In this document: piece by piece, positions 33,149 through 42,930 of the stretch
Numbering within the stretch: position 1 is the first letter of the stretch
How the letters are laid out: every line of letters begins with the position of its first letter
NCBI RefSeq assembly: GCF_000308875.1
Contig: NZ_BAGL01000125.1
Location: forward strand, 1-64,000
Origin: Nocardia transvalensis NBRC 15921
Lineage (GTDB): Bacteria > Actinomycetota > Actinomycetes > Mycobacteriales > Mycobacteriaceae
Direction: 5' to 3'
Length of the DNA stretch: 64,000 nt
The notes under the pieces: generated by a model
Database searches by the model: none
Told to the model about the DNA's origin: nothing
The model's input: only the letters and a program-made list of their open reading frames with translations
Made by a program: the position numbers and the translations under genes

Positions 33149-34684
33149 ATGCGAACCGTCCCCGAACAGTTGCGAACCCGGTACGAGAGCGCGGGCTGGT
33201 GGCGTCGCGAGACGCTCGGCGACCTGCTGAACCGCGGCCTCGCCGCGGCCCCCGAGGCCGAATTCCGCGTTCATTCGCAGGTCCGGCCGTGGTCGGGCAC
33301 CTTCGGCGAGGTGGAACTCGTGGCCCGCCGGCTCGCGGCCGGTCTGCGGGCGCGCGGGGTCGGCCCCGGCAACGCCGTCGCGTTCCAGCTGCCGAACTGG
33401 ATGGAGGCCGCCGCGACCTTCTGGGCGGCGTCGCTGCTCGGCGCGGTGGTGGTGCCGATCGTGCACTTCTACGGCCGCAAGGAGGTCGCGCACATCCTCG
33501 AGACCGTGCGGCCCGCGGTCTTCGTCACCGCCGAGCGGTTCGGCCGGATGGCCTTCGATCCCGCTGTCTGCGCGGGGGTTCCGATCGTCGGCGTGGTCGG
33601 GGCGGATTTCGAGACGCTGCTGGCCGACGAGCCGCTGGCCGCCCCGGTGCCGGCCGATCCGGCCGGGCCCGCGCTCATCGCGTTCACCTCGGGGACGACG
33701 AGTGTGCCCAAGGGCGTGATACACAGCCACCAGACCCTGGGCTGCGAGGCCCGCCAGCTCGCCGAGCAGAACGCGCTCGATCAGGGGACGCATCTCACCG
33801 CCACCCCGGTCGGTCATTTCATCGGCATGATCGGCGCCTTCTTCCTGCCCGTGATGCGCGGCAAGCCGGTGCACCTGCTGGACGTCTGGGATCCGGGCCG
33901 CGCCTTGTCGCTCATGGAGAGCGACGGGTTGTCGATCGGCGGCGGTCCGCCGTATTTCGTGACCAGCCTGCTGGATCATCCGGACTTCGCTCCGAAGCAT
34001 CTCGACCACTTCCGTCATGTCGGGCTCGGCGGCTCGTCGGTGCCCGTCGCGGTCACCCGCCGGCTCACGGATCTGGGCCTGATCGCGTTCCGGGCCTACG
34101 GCAGTACCGAACACCCCTCGATCACGTCCTCGCAGTTCACCGCGCCGGAGTTCGAGCGCCTGTCGACCGACGGCCGTCCGATGCCGGGCGTGGAGATCCG
34201 GCTGGCCGAGGACGGCGAAATCCTCAGCCGCGGGCCGGATCTCTGCCTCGGCTACACCGACGAGGCGCTGACCGCGCGGATGTTCGACGCCGACGGCTGG
34301 TATCACACCGGCGATATCGGCGTACTCGACCCCGGCGGCTGTCTCACGGTCACGGATCGCAAGTCCGACATCATCATTCGCGGCGGGGAGAACGTCAGCG
34401 CGCTGGAGGTCGAGGAGGTCCTCGCGGGGATGGCCGAGGTGGCCGAGGCCGTGGTCGTGGCGGTCCCGGACGACCGGCTGGGGGAGGCCGTCGCCGCCGT
34501 CCTGCGCATCCGGCCGGGTCGCGAGCTGCCCGAGCTGGATGCCGTCCGTGCGCGTTTCGCGGCGGCGGGGGTGGCGCGGCAGAAGTGGCCGGAGCGATTG
34601 TTCCAGGTCGAGGACTATCCGCGGACCGCCAGCGGCAAGGTCCGCAAACATCTGATCCGTGAGCGGATTGCCACATCCATCTGA
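33149..34684 (+). CDS. AMP-dependent acyl-CoA synthetase/ligase
   Basis: 511 residues, ANL superfamily. The P-loop is IAFTSGTTSVPKGVIHSH, followed by RAYGSTEHPS (A5), GWYHTGDIGVLD (A7), DRKSDIIIRGGENVSALEVE (A8) and the Lys of TASGKVRKHLI. The ATG at 33149 follows GAGGGAG; the frame extends upstream to 33053, but that part overlaps the operator. It opens the long plus-strand operon and should activate the pathway's entry acid to its CoA ester. Confidence 0.88.
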   Translation: MRTVPEQLRTRYESAGWWRRETLGDLLNRGLAAAPEAEFRVHSQVRPWSGTFGEVELVARRLAAGLRARGVGPGNAVAFQLPNWMEAAATFWAASLLGAVVVPIVHFYGRKEVAHILETVRPAVFVTAERFGRMAFDPAVCAGVPIVGVVGADFETLLADEPLAAPVPADPAGPALIAFTSGTTSVPKGVIHSHQTLGCEARQLAEQNALDQGTHLTATPVGHFIGMIGAFFLPVMRGKPVHLLDVWDPGRALSLMESDGLSIGGGPPYFVTSLLDHPDFAPKHLDHFRHVGLGGSSVPVAVTRRLTDLGLIAFRAYGSTEHPSITSSQFTAPEFERLSTDGRPMPGVEIRLAEDGEILSRGPDLCLGYTDEALTARMFDADGWYHTGDIGVLDPGGCLTVTDRKSDIIIRGGENVSALEVEEVLAGMAEVAEAVVVAVPDDRLGEAVAAVLRIRPGRELPELDAVRARFAAAGVARQKWPERLFQVEDYPRTASGKVRKHLIRERIATSI

Positions 34685-34685
34685 C

Positions 34686-34700
34686 GAGAATATGATTCTA
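34686..34700. promoter_or_regulatory. GAGAAY-type operator, site 7
   Basis: GAGAATATGATTCTA, one mismatch at the last base. It lies in the 38-base gap between the acyl-CoA ligase and the flavoprotein gene, so the main operon may have an internal promoter here. Confidence 0.65.
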
Positions 34701-34722
34701 CTCATTCGCGAATGGAGGTCTC

Positions 34723-36366
34723 ATGAATTCTCGCGCAGGATCCGCCGGTTCGCGGGACGGCGAGGTCACCGTCGACGTCGTCGTCCTGGGTAGCGGTGCC
34801 GCGGGCCTGACCGCCGCGCTCACCGCCGCCGTGCGCGGCGCCTCCGTGGCCGTCTTCGAGAAGGCGGCCACCGTCGGCGGGACGAGCGCCGTATCGGGTG
34901 GCATCGCGTGGATTCCGGCGCACGACCGGTCCCCGGACGGTCCGCTGACGATCGCCGACGCGCTCAGTTACCTGCATGCCCAGTCGCTGGGGTCGATGGA
35001 CGACGAACTGGTCGAAACCTTCGTGCGCACCGGCGCTGCGATGGTGGAGTTCGTCGAGGCGCACAGCGGGACGCGGTTCGAGATCGCCGACGGCTTCCCG
35101 GATTACAAGCCGGAGCTGCCCGGCGGGCGTCCGGGCGGCGGCCGCTCGCTGAGCCCGGTCGCGTTCGATCTCGCCCGGCTCGGCGAGTGGCGCGACCGCA
35201 TCACCGCCTTCCCCGCCGACTGGAGCAATGTGGGTTTCGACGCCGAGACCCGCGCCCGGCTGCACGCGGGCGCGACGGACGCTTCGGCTGATCTGTGTGT
35301 CGCGGGGACCGCACTCGTCGCCGGACTGCTCGCCGGTGTCCTCGACGCCGGGGTCGCGCTGCACACCGGCGCGCGGGCGGTGGAGCTGATCGCCGACGGA
35401 CGGACCGTCACCGGCGTCCGGATCGCTTCCGAGACAGGTGATTTCACGGTTCGGGCCCGCAACGGCGTGGTGCTGGCGACCGGCGGCTTCGAATGGGATC
35501 CGGATCTGGTCCGCGCCTATCTGCGCGGTCCGATGCACGGCCCGGTGTCTCCGCCGAACAACACCGGCGACGGCCTGCGCATGGCGATGGCGCGCGGGGC
35601 GGATCTCGGCACCATGAGCGAGGCGTGGTGGGTGCCGGTGGTGCGCATTCCGGGTGACACCATCGAGGGCAAGCCGCGCAGCCGCAGCGTGCGCCTGGAG
35701 CGGACCCGGCCGCGCAGCATCATGGTCAACCGCGCCGGAAGGCGGTTCGTCAACGAGGCGTCGGAGTACAACTCGATGGCGGGCGCTTTCCATTACCTCG
35801 ACCCCAAGGGTGGATACGTCAACGATCCCGGCTGGATCGTGTTCGACGCCGAGCACCTGCGGCGATACGGATTCCTGGGCGTCGCGCCCGGCGACCCGGT
35901 GCCCGAATGGTTCTGCGAATCGGCCGATCTCGCCGAACTGGGCGCCAAGAACGGTATCGACCCGGAAGGGCTCACCGCGACCGTCTCCGACTGGAACGGC
36001 TATGTCGCCGCGGAGGCCGACCCCGACTTCGGCCGCGGCGCGAGCGCGTACGACGGCTGGTGGGGCGACGAGAACGCGGCCACCCCGGCGGGCCGCACCC
36101 TCGGACCCATAGACACAGCCCCCTATTACGCGGTGCCGGTCACCGTCGGCGCCATGGGCACCAAGGGCGGCCCGCGCACCGATCGCGACGGCCGGGTGGT
36201 GCACGTCGACGGCACCGTGATTCCCGGCCTGTTCGCCGCGGGCAATGCCATGGCTGGCGTCACCGGCCGGGCCTACGGCGGCGCGGGCGGGACCATCGGG
36301 CCCGGCATGGTGTGGGGCTTCCGCGCCGGCCACACCGCCGCGACCGGTAAATCGGTCGATTCCTGA
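34723..36366 (+). CDS. FAD-dependent dehydrogenase, KstD-like
   Basis: 547 residues. The N-terminal FAD motif is VVVLGSGAAGLTAALTAA; the region GGTSAVSGGIAWIPAH and the C-terminal YGGAGGTIGPGMVWGFRAG are typical of 3-ketosteroid delta-1-dehydrogenase and fumarate-reductase-like flavoproteins. It should remove two hydrogens next to a ketone or similar group, a step that can lead to ring aromatisation. GGAGG precedes the ATG. A second, independent family member lies at 39866. Confidence 0.82.
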   Translation: MNSRAGSAGSRDGEVTVDVVVLGSGAAGLTAALTAAVRGASVAVFEKAATVGGTSAVSGGIAWIPAHDRSPDGPLTIADALSYLHAQSLGSMDDELVETFVRTGAAMVEFVEAHSGTRFEIADGFPDYKPELPGGRPGGGRSLSPVAFDLARLGEWRDRITAFPADWSNVGFDAETRARLHAGATDASADLCVAGTALVAGLLAGVLDAGVALHTGARAVELIADGRTVTGVRIASETGDFTVRARNGVVLATGGFEWDPDLVRAYLRGPMHGPVSPPNNTGDGLRMAMARGADLGTMSEAWWVPVVRIPGDTIEGKPRSRSVRLERTRPRSIMVNRAGRRFVNEASEYNSMAGAFHYLDPKGGYVNDPGWIVFDAEHLRRYGFLGVAPGDPVPEWFCESADLAELGAKNGIDPEGLTATVSDWNGYVAAEADPDFGRGASAYDGWWGDENAATPAGRTLGPIDTAPYYAVPVTVGAMGTKGGPRTDRDGRVVHVDGTVIPGLFAAGNAMAGVTGRAYGGAGGTIGPGMVWGFRAGHTAATGKSVDS

Positions 36367-36386
36367 GCAGCAGCGGAGGTTACGAG

Positions 36387-37250
36387 TTGTCGGAACACGA
36401 GAGCATCTGGAGCGATCTCCAGGGCGTCGCCTTCACCCAGGGCTACCTGGATGTCGACGGCGTGCGCACCCGCTACCTGCACGCGGGCGATACCAACGCC
36501 CCGGCCCTGATCCTGTTGCACGGGTCCGGCGGCCACGCCGAGGCGTACGTCCGCAATCTGGAGTCGCACTCCGAGCACTTCTCCACCTGGGTGATCGATA
36601 TGCTCGGCCACGGCTACACCGCGCGGCCCGGCCATCCGCTGGAGATCGATCACTATGTGGCGCACCTGATCGCCTTCCTCGACGCGGTCGGCGTCCGGAA
36701 GGCCGGCATCAGCGGTGAGTCGCTGGGCGGATGGGTGGCCGCGCGGACGGCGATCGACCACCCGGACCGCGTCGAGCGCCTGGTGCTCAACACCGCCGGC
36801 GGATCGCAGGCCGATCCGGAGGTGATGCGGCGCATCGTCACGCTGTCGATGGCGGCGGTCACCGATCCCACCTGGGAAACCGTGCAGGCCCGCATCAAGT
36901 GGCTGATGGCCGACAAGTCCAAGGGCTACGACGATATCGTGGCGAGCCGCCAGCGCATCTATCGGCAGCGCGGCTTCGTCGACGCCATGCGCGACATCAT
37001 GGCGCTACAGGATCCGGAGATCCGGCAGCGAAACCTGCTGGGGCCCACCGAGTACGGCAAGATCACCGCGCCGACGCTGGTGCTGTGGACCAGCGACGAT
37101 CCGACCGCCGATGTCACCGAGGGCCGCCGGATCGCCTCGATGATTCCGGGCGCGCGTTTCGAGGTGCTGCCCGACTGCGGACACTGGCCGCAGTACGAGG
37201 ACCCGGAATCGTTCGACGCCCTGCATCTCGACTTCCTGCTGGGTGGCTGA
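36387..37250 (+). CDS. Alpha/beta hydrolase, MhpC-like
   Basis: 287 residues from a TTG start preceded by GCGGAGG. The oxyanion segment is LLHGSGGHAEAYVRNL, the nucleophile elbow SGESLGGWVAAR, and the catalytic His lies in LPDCGHWPQYEDPE. This pattern fits meta-cleavage product hydrolases such as MhpC, which split the ring-opened dienoate made by MhpB. The adjacent MhpA- and MhpB-type genes support this assignment. Confidence 0.8.
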   Translation: MSEHESIWSDLQGVAFTQGYLDVDGVRTRYLHAGDTNAPALILLHGSGGHAEAYVRNLESHSEHFSTWVIDMLGHGYTARPGHPLEIDHYVAHLIAFLDAVGVRKAGISGESLGGWVAARTAIDHPDRVERLVLNTAGGSQADPEVMRRIVTLSMAAVTDPTWETVQARIKWLMADKSKGYDDIVASRQRIYRQRGFVDAMRDIMALQDPEIRQRNLLGPTEYGKITAPTLVLWTSDDPTADVTEGRRIASMIPGARFEVLPDCGHWPQYEDPESFDALHLDFLLGG

Positions 37251-37252
37251 CC

Positions 37253-38938
37253 GTGCCCGAACAGAACGATGCTGCTGCAACGGCTTCGGCGACCGATGTC
37301 GATGTGCTCGTCGTCGGCGCGGGGCCGGTGGGGCTGACGCTGGCGAATACGCTGGGCATGTACGGGGTGCGCACCCGGGTGGTCGAGGAGCGGGCGACGC
37401 TGATCGACTATCCGCGCGGTGTGGGGCTGGATGACGAGTCGCTGCGCACCTTTCAGGCGATCGGGCTGGTCGAGCGCATCCTGCCGCACACCACGCCGAA
37501 TCAGATCATGCGGTTCGTCGATGGCAAACGCCGGCTGCTCACCGAGATCGCGCCCACCGACGCGCCATTCGGCTGGCCGAAGCGCAACGGGTTCGTGCAG
37601 CCGCTCGTGGACGCGGAACTGCTGGCCGGGCTGGACCGGTTCCCGGGCGTCGAGGTGGTGTGGGACACGGCCGTGACCTCCTGTGCCGAATCCGGCGACC
37701 GGGTATCGGTAGAATTGGCGTCCCCGGCCGGATCGTCCACGGTCACAGCGCGTTACGTCGTCGGCTGCGACGGCGGGCGCAGCGCGACCCGGCGGCAGAT
37801 GGGCGTGACGTTCGACGGCACCACCGCGCCGACGCGCTGGCTGGTGGTCGATCTCGCGTCGGATCCGCTGGGGCACCCCAATGTCGAGGTCGCCGCCGAT
37901 CCGGCGCGGCCGAACGTCTCGGTGTCCATCGCGCACGGCATCCGGCGCTTCGAATTCATGATCCACGACCACGAGCCCGACGAACTCGCCGAGGACCCGG
38001 ATTTCCTGGCCCGCCTGGTGGCTCCGTTCGTCCCGCATCCCGACCGGCTCGAGGTCATCCGGCATCGGCTCTACACCCACCACTCGCGGATCGCGGGCTC
38101 GTTCCGCCGGGGCCGCCTGCTGCTGGCCGGCGATGCCGCGCACCTGATGCCGGTGTGGCAGGGGCAGGGCTACAACAGCGGTATCCGGGATGCGGCGAAT
38201 CTCGGCTGGAAGCTCGCCGCCGTCGTGCAGGGCCACGCCGGGGACGCCCTGCTCGACAGCTACGACACCGAGCGGCGCAAGCACGCCCAGGCCATGATCG
38301 ACCTCTCGACCATGGTCGGCCGGGTGATCTCGCCGACCGACCGCAAGGTCGCGGCGGTCCGGGACGCCCTGGTCCGGGCCGCGGCCGCGGTGCCGCCGGT
38401 GCGGCGCTACGTGCTGGGCATGCGGTTCAAGCCGATGCCGCGCTACGAGCGCGGCGCGGTGGTGCACCGCTGGTCCCGGTCGCCGAACTCCGCGGTCGGC
38501 ACGCTGTTCGTGCAGCCCCGCGTCGATACCCGCGACCACGCCGACGTCCTGCTCGACGATGTGCTCGGGCCCCGGTTCGCCGTGCTGTGCTGGAACAACC
38601 GGCCCCGCCGGGTGCTGGGCGAGGCGGCGTTCGAGCAGTGGAAGGCGCTGGGGGCCAGGTTCGTCGAGCTCCGCCCGCGCACGCAGCTGGGGTGGACCGG
38701 GCACGACGATCCCGATGTCGTGGTGGTCGGCGATCGCACCGGCGCGCTCAAACGCTGGTTCGACGGGCAGCACGATTCGGTCGTCTTCCTGCGCCCCGAC
38801 CGCTGTGTCGCGGGGGCGACCATCGCGCAGCTGGCCCCGGAGCTGAGCGCGGACCTGCTCACCACCCTCGCCCTGGTCCCGGGAGGAGGTTCCGATGCCG
38901 CTGGCTCTGTGCTGCGTCTCGCACAGCCCTCTGCTTGA
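37253..38938 (+). CDS. mhpA: MhpA-type FAD monooxygenase
   Basis: 561 residues. The FAD motif is VLVVGAGPVGLTLANTLG, then LIDYPRGVGLDDESLRTFQ, RLLLAGDAAHLMPVWQGQG and MRFKPMPRY, all close to E. coli MhpA as I remember it. MhpA hydroxylates 3-(3-hydroxyphenyl)propionate with NADH and O2 to the 2,3-diol. The GTG start lies two bases after the hydrolase stop. The last 44 bases overlap the mhpB-type gene. The true substrate may be a larger phenol with an acid side chain. Confidence 0.88.
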   Translation: MPEQNDAAATASATDVDVLVVGAGPVGLTLANTLGMYGVRTRVVEERATLIDYPRGVGLDDESLRTFQAIGLVERILPHTTPNQIMRFVDGKRRLLTEIAPTDAPFGWPKRNGFVQPLVDAELLAGLDRFPGVEVVWDTAVTSCAESGDRVSVELASPAGSSTVTARYVVGCDGGRSATRRQMGVTFDGTTAPTRWLVVDLASDPLGHPNVEVAADPARPNVSVSIAHGIRRFEFMIHDHEPDELAEDPDFLARLVAPFVPHPDRLEVIRHRLYTHHSRIAGSFRRGRLLLAGDAAHLMPVWQGQGYNSGIRDAANLGWKLAAVVQGHAGDALLDSYDTERRKHAQAMIDLSTMVGRVISPTDRKVAAVRDALVRAAAAVPPVRRYVLGMRFKPMPRYERGAVVHRWSRSPNSAVGTLFVQPRVDTRDHADVLLDDVLGPRFAVLCWNNRPRRVLGEAAFEQWKALGARFVELRPRTQLGWTGHDDPDVVVVGDRTGALKRWFDGQHDSVVFLRPDRCVAGATIAQLAPELSADLLTTLALVPGGGSDAAGSVLRLAQPSA

Positions 38939-39869
38939 CCTCCCCGGGCCGGATGCCGAGCTGCGCGAGGACATCGAATCGGCGCTCGACGCGGCCGCCG
39001 ATTTCGTGCGCGAGTTCGATCCCGAACTGGTGGTGACGTTTTCGCCCGATCACTACAACGGCTTCTTCTACAACCTCATGCCGCCGTTCTGTATCGGTGC
39101 GGCGGCCAGCGGGGTGGGCGACTACGGCACCCACACCGGGCCTCTGGATGTTCCCGCGGAGTTGGCCCGCGATCTGGCCGAGGCTGTGCTGGGGTCGGGT
39201 GTCGATGTGTCCCTGTCGATGACCATGCAGGTCGATCACGGCACGGTGCAGCCTATTCAGCGGCTGCTCGGCACGGCGACCGCGCGGCCGGTGATCCCGA
39301 TCTTCGTGAATTCGGTTGCGGTTCCGCTCGGGCCGTTGCGCCGGGCACGGGCGCTGGGTGCCGCTGTGGGCACGTATCTGGCCACGCTCGGCACGCGGGT
39401 GCTCATCGTCGGATCCGGTGGGCTGTCGCATGATCCGCCCGTTCCCACGCTCGCCACCGCGAGCGGTCCGGTGCGTGAGCGCATCGTGCACGGCGGGGTG
39501 ATGAGCCCCGAGCAGCGTCTCGCCCGGCAGGATCAGGTGATCGCGGCGGCCCGCGAATTCGCCGCCGGGGAAGGGCCTTCGCGCCCGCTCAACCCCGACT
39601 GGGACCGCAGCGTCCTCGACATTGTGGACAGTGGCCGGCTCGACACATTCGACGCCTGGGCCAACCCCTGGATCACCGAGACAGCCGGCAACTCGGCGCA
39701 CGAGATCCGCACCTGGGTGGCGGCTTTCGCGGCGCTCGCCGCCCAGGGCCCGTACCGGACCACCGTGCGGTACTACCGCCCCGCCCCCGCGCTGATCGCC
39801 GGATTCGCCGTGCGCGCGGCGCTGCCGGTGCGGGACCTCGACACCGACCCGGACAGGAGGCGACCGTGA
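38895..39869 (+). CDS. mhpB: MhpB-type extradiol catechol dioxygenase
   Basis: 324 residues, LigB (type III extradiol) fold. LCCVSHSPLLDLPG gives the first iron His; FSPDHYNGFFYNLMPPFC and MQVDHGTVQPIQRLLG carry further conserved His; VGSGGLSHDPPVP is also typical. It matches MhpB, an Fe(II) enzyme that opens 2,3-dihydroxyphenylpropionate next to the diol. The ATG follows GGGAGGAGG and lies inside the end of mhpA, ensuring equal translation. Confidence 0.9.
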   Translation: MPLALCCVSHSPLLDLPGPDAELREDIESALDAAADFVREFDPELVVTFSPDHYNGFFYNLMPPFCIGAAASGVGDYGTHTGPLDVPAELARDLAEAVLGSGVDVSLSMTMQVDHGTVQPIQRLLGTATARPVIPIFVNSVAVPLGPLRRARALGAAVGTYLATLGTRVLIVGSGGLSHDPPVPTLATASGPVRERIVHGGVMSPEQRLARQDQVIAAAREFAAGEGPSRPLNPDWDRSVLDIVDSGRLDTFDAWANPWITETAGNSAHEIRTWVAAFAALAAQGPYRTTVRYYRPAPALIAGFAVRAALPVRDLDTDPDRRRP

Positions 39870-41605
39870 CCACCGAATCGACCGGCACCGCAGCCGGTTT
39901 CGACCGCTCCGTGGACGTCCTCGTCATCGGCTCGGGCGGCGGCGGTCTCACCGCCGCGCTCGCCGCCGACGACGCGGGACTGTCCACCCTCGTGGTCGAG
40001 AAGGCCTCGCACTACGGCGGATCCACCGCGCTGTCGGGCGGCGGCATCTGGGTGCCGAACGCCCCGGCGCAGGTCCGCGACGGATTCTCCCTCGATCCGG
40101 ACGAGGTCGTCGGGTACCTGCGCGAGATCACCGGCGGCCTGGTCACCGACGAGCGGCTGCGCGCCTACGTGGACAAGGCGCCGGAGATGATGGAATTCCT
40201 GGAGCGCAGCAGCGCCTGGCTGGAATTCGTGTGGAAGCCCGGCTACGCCGACTACTACCCGGAACTCCCCGGCGGCTCCGCGCAGGGCAGCACCATCAAC
40301 GTGCCGCCGATCGATCTGCGCGAACTCGGGCCCGACGAGGAGCAACTGCTGCACCCGCTGGCGCTGGCGCCGAAGGGAATCTGGCTGGGCCCCAAGGATC
40401 TTCGCCTGTTCTACCAGGTGCGCCAGAACTGGCGCGGCAAGGCCGTCATGGTGAAGCTGATCTGGCGGATGTTCCGGGCCCGCGTGTTCGGCGACCGGAT
40501 CGCCGCCATCGGGCAGTCGCTGGTGGCCCGGCTGCGACTGGCGTTGCGGGAGCACGATATTCCGCTCTGGCTCGACGCTCCCATGACCTCGCTGATCACC
40601 GCCGAGGACGGCACGGTCGTGGGCGCGGTCATCGAGCGCGACGGCGAGAAGCTGCGCATCCGCGCTCAGCGCGGCGTGATCCTCGCGACCGGCGGTTTCG
40701 ACCACGACATGGCCTGGCGCAAGGAACACGAGCCCGTCATCGACCAGGACTGGAGCTTCGGCAATCCGGTCGCCACCGGTGACGGCATCCGCGCCGGGCA
40801 GCAGATCGGCGCCGCCACGGACCTGCTCGACGAGGCCTGGTGGTTCCCCGCGATCCAGTGGCCCGACGGCCGCATGCAGTTCATGCTCAACGAGCGCATG
40901 ATGCCCGCGCAGTTCATCGTGAACGGCGCGGGGGAGCGGTACATCAACGAGGCCGCACCCTATATGGATTTCGGCCACGCCATGATCGAGGGCCAGAAGT
41001 CGGGGGTCGCGCACATCCCGAGCTGGCTCATCACCGACGCGCGCTCGTGGCGCAAATATGTGATCGCCGGACATCTGCCGCTGCCGCGCATCCCGTTCGC
41101 GCCGGTGCCGACCGGATGGAAGATCCCCCCGGCCTGGCTCGAATCCGGTGTGGTCGTGGCCGCGAACTCGTGGGACGACCTGGCCGCCAAGATCGCCGTG
41201 CCGCCGGATCGGTTGCGCGCCACCGCGGCCCGCTTCGACGAACTCGCCCGCAAGGGCCACGACGACGACTTCCAGCGCGGCGACAGCGTCTACGACAACT
41301 ACTACGGTGACCCGACGCTGCCCAACCCCAACCTGGCGCCGCTGGGAGACCCGCCGTACTACGCGTTCCGGATGGTGCCGGGCGATCTGGGCACCTCGGG
41401 CGGTCTGCGCACCGACGAGCACGCCCGGGTGCTGCGCGAGGACGGCACCCCGATCCCCGGTCTGTACGCGACCGGTAACACGTCCGCGGCGGTCATGGGC
41501 CGCAGCTACGCCGGTGCGGGCGCGACCATCGGGCCCGCGATGACATTCGGATATCTGGCGGCCCGGCACATCTCGACGTCCCATTCCAACGGAGGAAGTA
41601 CATGA
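39866..41605 (+). CDS. FAD-dependent dehydrogenase, KstD-like
   Basis: 579 residues from a GTG overlapping the mhpB stop. The FAD motif is VLVIGSGGGGLTAALAADD; GGSTALSGGGIWVPN, VILATGGFDHD and the C-terminal YAGAGATIGPAMTFGYLAA are those of 3-ketosteroid dehydrogenase-like proteins. It is only moderately similar to the first copy at 34723, so the two may act on different ring positions or oxidation states of one substrate. Confidence 0.82.
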   Translation: MTTESTGTAAGFDRSVDVLVIGSGGGGLTAALAADDAGLSTLVVEKASHYGGSTALSGGGIWVPNAPAQVRDGFSLDPDEVVGYLREITGGLVTDERLRAYVDKAPEMMEFLERSSAWLEFVWKPGYADYYPELPGGSAQGSTINVPPIDLRELGPDEEQLLHPLALAPKGIWLGPKDLRLFYQVRQNWRGKAVMVKLIWRMFRARVFGDRIAAIGQSLVARLRLALREHDIPLWLDAPMTSLITAEDGTVVGAVIERDGEKLRIRAQRGVILATGGFDHDMAWRKEHEPVIDQDWSFGNPVATGDGIRAGQQIGAATDLLDEAWWFPAIQWPDGRMQFMLNERMMPAQFIVNGAGERYINEAAPYMDFGHAMIEGQKSGVAHIPSWLITDARSWRKYVIAGHLPLPRIPFAPVPTGWKIPPAWLESGVVVAANSWDDLAAKIAVPPDRLRATAARFDELARKGHDDDFQRGDSVYDNYYGDPTLPNPNLAPLGDPPYYAFRMVPGDLGTSGGLRTDEHARVLREDGTPIPGLYATGNTSAAVMGRSYAGAGATIGPAMTFGYLAARHISTSHSNGGST

Positions 41606-42900
41606 AGATCTCGCTGTTCTACGAATTCGCCCTGCCGCGGCCGTGGACCCACGACGACGAACGGGAAATGTTCCAGGACGGGCTGGCCGAGGTGGAGGCC
41701 GCCGACAAGGCGGGATTCTCCACCGTATGGCTCACCGAACACCACTTCCTGGAGGAGTACTGCCACTCCACCGCGCCGGAGATGTTCCTCGCCGCGGCCA
41801 GCCAGCGCACCAAGGACATTCGCCTCGGCTTCGGTGTCATGCACATGCCGCCGGCGATCAACCATCCCGCCCGTGTGGCCGAGCGCGTCTCGACCCTGGA
41901 CCGGATCTCCGGCGGCCGTGTCGAATTCGGCACCGGTGAGTCCTCGTCGGTCGGTGAGCTGGCCGGATTCAACATCGATCCCGCCGACAAGCGCGGCCAG
42001 TGGGAGGAGGCGCTCGACGTCGCCATCCGCTGCATGATCGAGGAGCCGTTCACCGGCTTCAAGGGCAACCACATCGAAATGCCCGCGCGCAACGTGATTC
42101 CCAAGCCGCAGCAGCTGCCGCACCCGCCCGTGTGGGTGGCGTGTACCCGGCCGTCGTCGGTGCAGATGGCCGCGCAGAAGGGTCTGGGCGCGCTGAGCTT
42201 CGCCTACACCGGTCCCGGCCCGCTCGCCGAGCGCGTCCGCGGCTACTACCAGGAGTTCGAGGACAAGGCGGAACCGACCATCCCGCAGCTCAATCCGAAC
42301 ATCCTGGCCATCGGCGGCGACCTGTCGATGATGGTCGCTCCGACCGACGAGCAGGCCCTGAAGCGGCTCGGCGTCGGCGGCGGATTCTTCTCGTTCGGCA
42401 TCATGCACTACTACATGACCGGCCAGCACACGCCCGGCCGCACCGGCGTGTGGGAGCGCTACCTGGACGCGGTCAAGGAGGACGAGACGCTGGCCTACGG
42501 CCCCGGCCGCGGCGCCATCGGCTCGCCCGACACCGTGCGGGAATTCCTGCGCGGCTACGAGGAGAGCGGCGTCGACGAGATCATCCTGCTGCTCAACCCG
42601 CGCAGCCACGAGGGCACCATGGAATCCATCGAGCTGATGGGCAAGCACGTGCTGCCCGAGTTCATCGAGCGGGACGAGAAGGCCGTGGCCGCCAAGGCGA
42701 AGCGGCTCGAGCCGGTCATCGAGAAGGTCGAGGCGCGGCGCAAGCCGCTGGCCTCGCCGCCCTTCGACCCGGACTACGCGTTCGGCGGCCTGCCGACCGG
42801 TCGCGGCGGCAAGTTCACCGCCAGCGAGATCCCCGAGGCCATGGCCGAGATCAACGAGGGCCGGGTGCAGGCGGCTCAGCGCGCCAAGGACGAGCAGTAG
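41602..42900 (+). CDS. LLM class flavin-dependent monooxygenase
   Basis: 432 residues, longer than simple F420 enzymes. Luciferase-like segments: FSTVWLTEHHFLEEYCHSTA, IRLGFGVMHMPPAINHPARV, GGRVEFGTGESSSVGEL, and VWVACTRPSSVQMAAQKGLG. The pattern is that of FMNH2-using monooxygenases, and an FMN reductase gene lies three genes downstream as a likely supplier. ATG overlaps the previous stop. Confidence 0.85.
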   Translation: MKISLFYEFALPRPWTHDDEREMFQDGLAEVEAADKAGFSTVWLTEHHFLEEYCHSTAPEMFLAAASQRTKDIRLGFGVMHMPPAINHPARVAERVSTLDRISGGRVEFGTGESSSVGELAGFNIDPADKRGQWEEALDVAIRCMIEEPFTGFKGNHIEMPARNVIPKPQQLPHPPVWVACTRPSSVQMAAQKGLGALSFAYTGPGPLAERVRGYYQEFEDKAEPTIPQLNPNILAIGGDLSMMVAPTDEQALKRLGVGGGFFSFGIMHYYMTGQHTPGRTGVWERYLDAVKEDETLAYGPGRGAIGSPDTVREFLRGYEESGVDEIILLLNPRSHEGTMESIELMGKHVLPEFIERDEKAVAAKAKRLEPVIEKVEARRKPLASPPFDPDYAFGGLPTGRGGKFTASEIPEAMAEINEGRVQAAQRAKDEQ

Positions 42901-42930
42901 CGGTCCGGCCGCGAGGACGAGGTGCCTGAC